From the NCBI GenBank assembly GCA_003558145.1, contig PWMP01000212.1, forward strand, positions 1-8,435: a stretch of DNA of 8,435 nt, read 5' to 3'. Of this stretch, positions 5,488 through 8,435 are shown piece by piece (position 1 is the stretch's first letter; the number at the start of each line of letters is the position of its first letter). Made by a program: the position numbers and the translations under genes. This stretch comes from Elusimicrobiota bacterium (GTDB lineage Bacteria; CG03; SLGR01; PWQF01). A model generated the notes under the pieces. It searched no databases. It was given only the letters and a program-made list of their open reading frames with translations, and had not been told where the DNA came from.

Positions 5488-5846
5488 TATATTTCTCTTT
5501 CGAGAAGCTCTTTTATATCTAAAAGATCTTTTTTTATTTCCTTCAGCACTACACTGTCTATTGTTGATTTAAAAAAGGGCATTTCAGTTTGTGCCGACTG
5601 GCTTTTTTCTTTTAGCAGATGTTTCTTCGCCCCGGCGATGCTGTATTTTTCCTCGTAAAGAAGCTTTTTTATTTTTTCAACCGTCTTCAGGTCCGCTGAA
5701 GTGTACCTCCTCTGGCCGCTTTCCCTTTTGAGGGGCCTGAGAAGATTAAACTCATCTTCCCAGTATCTGAGCGTATGAGCAGGAACCTCTGTTATATTAG
5801 AAACTTCCCCTATAGTCAAATATTTCTTTTTAGTATAATCTGTCAT
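5487..5846 (-). CDS. Small cysteine-free MerR-family regulator
   Basis: A 119-residue DNA-binding protein. Residues 9-78 form the MerR winged helix-turn-helix: YLTIGEVSNITEVPAHTLRY as the helix-turn-helix, then WEDEF..L.P.....GQRRYT (29-50) as the wing and a helix with the I.KLLYEEKYSIAGAKKHL pattern. Residues about 88-119 are a short, charged amphipathic helix likely to form the dimer coiled coil. There is no separate effector domain and not one cysteine, so it is not a thiol- or metal-cysteine-type sensor. The start lies 17 bases inside the HU gene, without its own ribosome site, so translation is probably coupled to HU. A MerR-like gene next to an HU/IHF gene and followed by a tRNA also occurs in some proteobacteria, from general knowledge. 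Its target promoters are unknown. Confidence 0.9.
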   Translation of the reverse strand: MTDYTKKKYLTIGEVSNITEVPAHTLRYWEDEFNLLRPLKRESGQRRYTSADLKTVEKIKKLLYEEKYSIAGAKKHLLKEKSQSAQTEMPFFKSTIDSVVLKEIKKDLLDIKELLEREI

Positions 5847-6099
5847 TAAGCTTTGGAGAAGGAGTAAATTTTACCTTCTTTTTAGGGGGTATTACCATTT
5901 CTTCTCCCGTAGCCGGATTTCTTCCCTTCTTTGCCTTTCTAACTACTACGGAAAAAGAGCCGAAATCCGAGATTGTAACACGCTCTCCCCTTTCAAGAGC
6001 GTTTTTAACGGTATTTACAAATTCTTCAACCGCGTCTTTTGCCTCCTGCGCGGCACAGGTTACCTTCGCTACTTCTGCTATTATATCGGATTTATTCAT
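5830..6099 (-). CDS. hup: HU-family DNA-bending protein
   Basis: An 89-residue protein of the normal HU/IHF length. The N-terminal helical dimer core starts MNKSDIIAEVAK. ERVTISDFGSFSV (40-52) is the conserved first beta strand block. KGRNPATGEEMVIPP (58-72) is the flexible arm, whose proline inserts between base pairs of bent DNA. VKFTPSPKLND near the end is the family C-terminal signature. It binds DNA as a dimer with little sequence preference and compacts and bends the chromosome. HU versus IHF cannot be fully separated, but a single copy with this arm sequence favours HU. It has the best ribosome site in the window, placed over the end of gpsA, which fits a protein needed in large amounts. 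Its last 17 bases overlap the merR start. Confidence 0.95.
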   Translation of the reverse strand: MNKSDIIAEVAKVTCAAQEAKDAVEEFVNTVKNALERGERVTISDFGSFSVVVRKAKKGRNPATGEEMVIPPKKKVKFTPSPKLNDRLY

Positions 6100-6103
6100 A
6101 TTT

Positions 6104-7129
6104 TCAACCTCCCTCCGGATACTCGCTTTTTAGCGGTCTCGTCATTAACTCTTCGGTTGCTTCAGCAGGATTTTTACCCTTATAGAGAATGTCATAAACC
6201 TTCGCACACACGGGCATCGGGATATTATATTTCTTTGAAAGTTTTATGCAGCTTTTAACCGTATAAATGCCTTCCGCAGTTGTTCCGACTTTTTTCTCTG
6301 CTTCACTAAAACTCATTCCCTCACCTATGTACCTGCCGAAACGGTAATTCCTTGAGTGCATGGAAAAACAGGTTACTATTAGATCACCCATACCTGAAAG
6401 ACCATTAAAAGTCTTGTGCCTTGCACCCATTTTTGTTCCAAGCTGTTTTATCTCGCTGTTCCCTCTGGTTATCAGTGCAGCCCGGGTATTATCTCCTAAC
6501 CCAAGTCCAGACGTAATTCCGGAAGCTACGGCAATAACGTTTTTAAGTGCTCCGCCTAACTCAACTCCTTTTATATCATCGGATGTATAAACCCTGAAAT
6601 AATCCGTAAAAAAAAGTTTTTGAACCTGCCTGGCGGCCTGCCGGTTGGCAGACGCGGATACTATTGCAGTCGGCATTTTTCTTATGACTTCCTCAGCATG
6701 GCTCGGGCCGGACAGAACACAAATATGAAAACTTCTTCCCAGCTCCTCTCTCAATATTTCGGTCGGTCTTTTGAGAGTAGCATAGTCAAACCCCTTAACA
6801 GCGGATATTAAAAGCGGTGGGATTGTTTCTTTTATTTTTTTGATTTTCATAACTGTGCTTTTAAGAGCCTTAGACGGGACAGCAATAACAAGAAAATTCG
6901 AGCCTTCAATGGTTTTTTTTAAAGAAGAACTTATTTTAATTTCAGATGGTATGACGAAATTTTTAAGCGGAGAAAAACACCTTTTTTTATCAAGCATTTT
7001 GCTTTGCCGGGGATCAAATTCCCACAGTCGGACTTCATTCCCCTTTTCTTTAAGCAGATATGCAAGGGTAATTCCCCAGCTGCCGGCACCGAGCACTGCT
7101 ATTTTAAATTGATCTTTTTTCTTTGCCAT
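6104..7129 (-). CDS. gpsA: NAD(P)H-dependent glycerol-3-phosphate dehydrogenase
   Basis: A 341-residue cytoplasmic enzyme that reduces dihydroxyacetone phosphate to sn-glycerol-3-phosphate, the backbone of phospholipids. The N-terminal Rossmann fold shows GAGSWG (14-19) for the dinucleotide. SAVKGFD (109-115) carries conserved K112 and VLSGPSHAEEV (138-148) follows. The C-terminal helical domain has ELGGALKNVIAVASGI (190-205), including catalytic K196, and GLSGMGDLIVTC (243-254) with SRNYRFG. Its length is normal. It overlaps plsY by 26 bases, and PlsY acylates the product of this enzyme, so both early phospholipid steps are co-expressed. No clear ribosome site is seen upstream of ATG 7129, which fits translational coupling to plsY. 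Identity is secure. Confidence 0.97.
   Translation of the reverse strand: MAKKKDQFKIAVLGAGSWGITLAYLLKEKGNEVRLWEFDPRQSKMLDKKRCFSPLKNFVIPSEIKISSSLKKTIEGSNFLVIAVPSKALKSTVMKIKKIKETIPPLLISAVKGFDYATLKRPTEILREELGRSFHICVLSGPSHAEEVIRKMPTAIVSASANRQAARQVQKLFFTDYFRVYTSDDIKGVELGGALKNVIAVASGITSGLGLGDNTRAALITRGNSEIKQLGTKMGARHKTFNGLSGMGDLIVTCFSMHSRNYRFGRYIGEGMSFSEAEKKVGTTAEGIYTVKSCIKLSKKYNIPMPVCAKVYDILYKGKNPAEATEELMTRPLKSEYPEGG
6105..6115 (-). promoter_or_regulatory. Strong Shine-Dalgarno of the HU gene inside gpsA
   Basis: On the minus strand, GGAGGGAGGT covers the last codons of gpsA (Glu-Gly-Gly) just before its TGA and lies about 7 bases before the HU ATG at 6099. It contains GGAGG and AGGAGG-like matches. 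This is much stronger than at neighbouring genes and could let HU be translated at a higher rate than the rest of the operon. Confidence 0.75.
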
Positions 7130-7694
7130 ACCAGAGACGTTTTAAATTAGAACGATGCTGAAATATTATGAGAGCTGCTACTCCGACTGAAAGCCATATA
7201 TATTTGCGGTTGCCCATAAAGTATGCAATGAAAGGAAAAGACAGGGAAGCCATTACCGAGGCAAAGGAAACAAACTTAAAAATAGTAGTTACGGCAGTAA
7301 ATATCATCATCACTATCAATGTAGGCGCAGGTGCGAGAAAAAGGAATATTCCAACGCTTGCGGCCACGCCTTTTCCACCTTTAAATTTAAGAAAAGGAGA
7401 AAAATCGTGACCAAGAACAACCGCAAGCACTACTATGGGAACAAGGATCGGTGCCATAACAGTCCTGTCTGCCAGGTATGCAGGGAAGTAGCCCTTGGCT
7501 ACATCCAGCAGAAGAACCGGTATCCCGAGTCCGTGGCCGTATAGGCGGTAAACGTTTGTTGCCCCGGGATTGCCGCTACCTATTTTGGTAATGTCTTCTC
7601 CCCGGAATACTTTTGTAAATATATATGCAAACGGAATTGATCCTGCAATGTAAGCGGCTACTGTTGCGCGTATAATAAAAACAGTATCATTCAT
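7104..7694 (-). CDS. plsY: Acyl-phosphate:glycerol-3-phosphate acyltransferase PlsY
   Basis: A 196-residue inner-membrane protein with about five to seven hydrophobic segments. It transfers the acyl group of acyl-phosphate to the sn-1 position of glycerol-3-phosphate, giving lysophosphatidate. The three PlsY loops are all present: SGNPGATNVYR (40-50), GHDFSPFLKFKGGKGVA (95-111), whose GGKG is the substrate-binding glycine loop, and HRSNLKRL (180-187). LDVAKGYFPA (63-72) is another family block. The partner enzyme PlsX, which makes acyl-phosphate, is not in the window. It starts 2 bases after the der stop codon, without a convincing ribosome site, and overlaps gpsA by 26 bases, so translation along der-plsY-gpsA is probably coupled. 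Confidence 0.97.
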   Translation of the reverse strand: MNDTVFIIRATVAAYIAGSIPFAYIFTKVFRGEDITKIGSGNPGATNVYRLYGHGLGIPVLLLDVAKGYFPAYLADRTVMAPILVPIVVLAVVLGHDFSPFLKFKGGKGVAASVGIFLFLAPAPTLIVMMIFTAVTTIFKFVSFASVMASLSFPFIAYFMGNRKYIWLSVGVAALIIFQHRSNLKRLWYGKEKRSI

Positions 7695-7696
7695 TA

Positions 7697-8435
7697 TTAT
7701 TTTCGTTTTCTTGATTTATACTTTTTCATTTTTATTTTTATCGGTACACCGTAGAAATCAAATTCCCTGTAGATTGAGTTTCTTATATAATTTTTCCAAG
7801 ATTCCTGTATTTTGTCAAGACGGATATGCCGTATAAGAAGAGTAAAACAGGGCGGATTTATTCCGGTTTGTCTTAAAGACAACACCTGGGGTCTTTCATT
7901 TGCCGCTTTCGGGGGAGGTCTTTTTTTAAGCGCTTTTCGTAAAAATATTTCCATATCCTCATCTGATATCCTCTTATGGGAATTTTCATACACTTTGTTA
8001 ACCATACTGAAAAGTTTATTCATTCCTTCCCCGCTTTTTGCTGATATAAGAAGAAACGGAGCAAAGTCAAAATAAGGCATATAATGCCTGAAACTTTCCT
8101 CGTAAGCTTTTATTAAATCTGTCTTTTTTCCTATCATGTCAGACTTATTTCCCGCAGCAACAACAGACGCTCCGGATTCTATTATCCAACTGGCGATTCT
8201 CTTATCCTGAAAAGTGAGTTCGTGTGTCAAATCCATGAGAAGAATGCATACGTCAGAATTTTCAATTTCTTTTCTTGAGGCCATCATACTTATGACATCT
8301 TCAGCTGCTTTTCCTCTTTTTTTTCTCCACATTCCTGCAAGGTCAACCAGTTCCCATTCCATACCGTCCAGCATTGCCGGACAGCGGGCTGGATTTCTTG
8401 TTGTACCGGGCATGGAATCCACTATTACGCGTTCT
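7697..8435 (-). CDS. der: Ribosome-assembly GTPase Der (EngA), 3' part only
   Basis: The gene runs off the right edge. About 245 C-terminal residues of a protein normally about 440-490 long are visible. The frame stays open past the possible GTG at 8422 and reads ERVIVDSMPGTTRN at the edge, so that GTG is internal. The part seen is the second GTPase domain, lacking its P-loop (outside the window): G2 in PGTTR, G3 as DLAG (usually DTAG), G4 NKSD (usually NKWD) and G5 ISAKSGEG. Then comes the C-terminal KH-like domain with INPPCFTLLI and FYGVPIKIKMKK and a basic tail. Der uses two tandem GTPase domains to help mature the 50S ribosomal subunit. The G3 T-to-L change is a mild departure from the consensus. 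It is the first visible gene of the minus-strand run. Confidence 0.94.
   Translation of the reverse strand, partial: ERVIVDSMPGTTRNPARCPAMLDGMEWELVDLAGMWRKKRGKAAEDVISMMASRKEIENSDVCILLMDLTHELTFQDKRIASWIIESGASVVAAGNKSDMIGKKTDLIKAYEESFRHYMPYFDFAPFLLISAKSGEGMNKLFSMVNKVYENSHKRISDEDMEIFLRKALKKRPPPKAANERPQVLSLRQTGINPPCFTLLIRHIRLDKIQESWKNYIRNSIYREFDFYGVPIKIKMKKYKSRKRK

Noticed and set aside
7697..8422. Der starting at the GTG at 8422
   Set aside because: The frame remains open to the window edge with Der-like residues (ERVIV before DSMPGTTR), so this GTG is an internal valine codon.

Overview
The window is compact bacterial chromosome with 11 protein genes and three tRNA genes. G+C looks moderate, about 45-50% in most genes by eye, but clearly lower in one gene. 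Everything except the leftmost gene lies on the minus strand, so the story reads right to left. No phage, transposon, CRISPR or plasmid feature is visible. The genes have ordinary bacterial families, with a secreted peptidoglycan enzyme and a membrane-anchored thioredoxin, and all three tRNAs encode their CCA end. The der-plsY-gpsA-hup order resembles gene order in Firmicutes, whereas hup-merR-tRNA resembles a proteobacterial (deltaproteobacterial) arrangement. I cannot name the phylum; an uncultivated deep-branching bacterium is plausible but is only inference.

Right half (8435 to 4712, minus): a tightly packed housekeeping run. It starts with the 3' part of the ribosome-assembly GTPase gene der. 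The phospholipid pair follows: plsY and gpsA, which overlap. GpsA makes sn-glycerol-3-phosphate and PlsY acylates it. Next come a DNA-bending HU protein, an overlapping small MerR-type regulator, tRNA-Gly(CCC), tRNA-Pro(GGG), the transcript-cleavage factor gene greA, and tRNA-Pro(CGG). The tRNAs are interleaved with the mRNAs; tRNA-Gly begins on the last base of the merR stop codon. If this is one transcript, RNase P and 3' processing would cut it into tRNAs and separate messages.

Left half (4641 to 799, minus): less standard. There is a stand-alone protein corresponding to one half of PurL (FGAM synthase), with an added cysteine cluster. A very AT-rich YgjP-type zinc metallopeptidase gene follows. 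Then comes a secreted protein that joins an M23 (LytM) endopeptidase to a complete YkuD L,D-transpeptidase, and last a class I SAM methyltransferase of unknown substrate. The last three genes are spaced as an operon (4-nt overlap, then 5-nt gap).

Left end (plus): a TlpA-like membrane-anchored thioredoxin lies tail to tail with the methyltransferase, 2 bases apart. It has a possible near-leaderless promoter. The first 250 bases hold no assignable gene.

The observations most worth following are the M23/L,D-transpeptidase fusion, the half-PurL with its cysteine knuckle, and the tRNA/mRNA mosaic around merR and greA. None of these by itself proves a new system.
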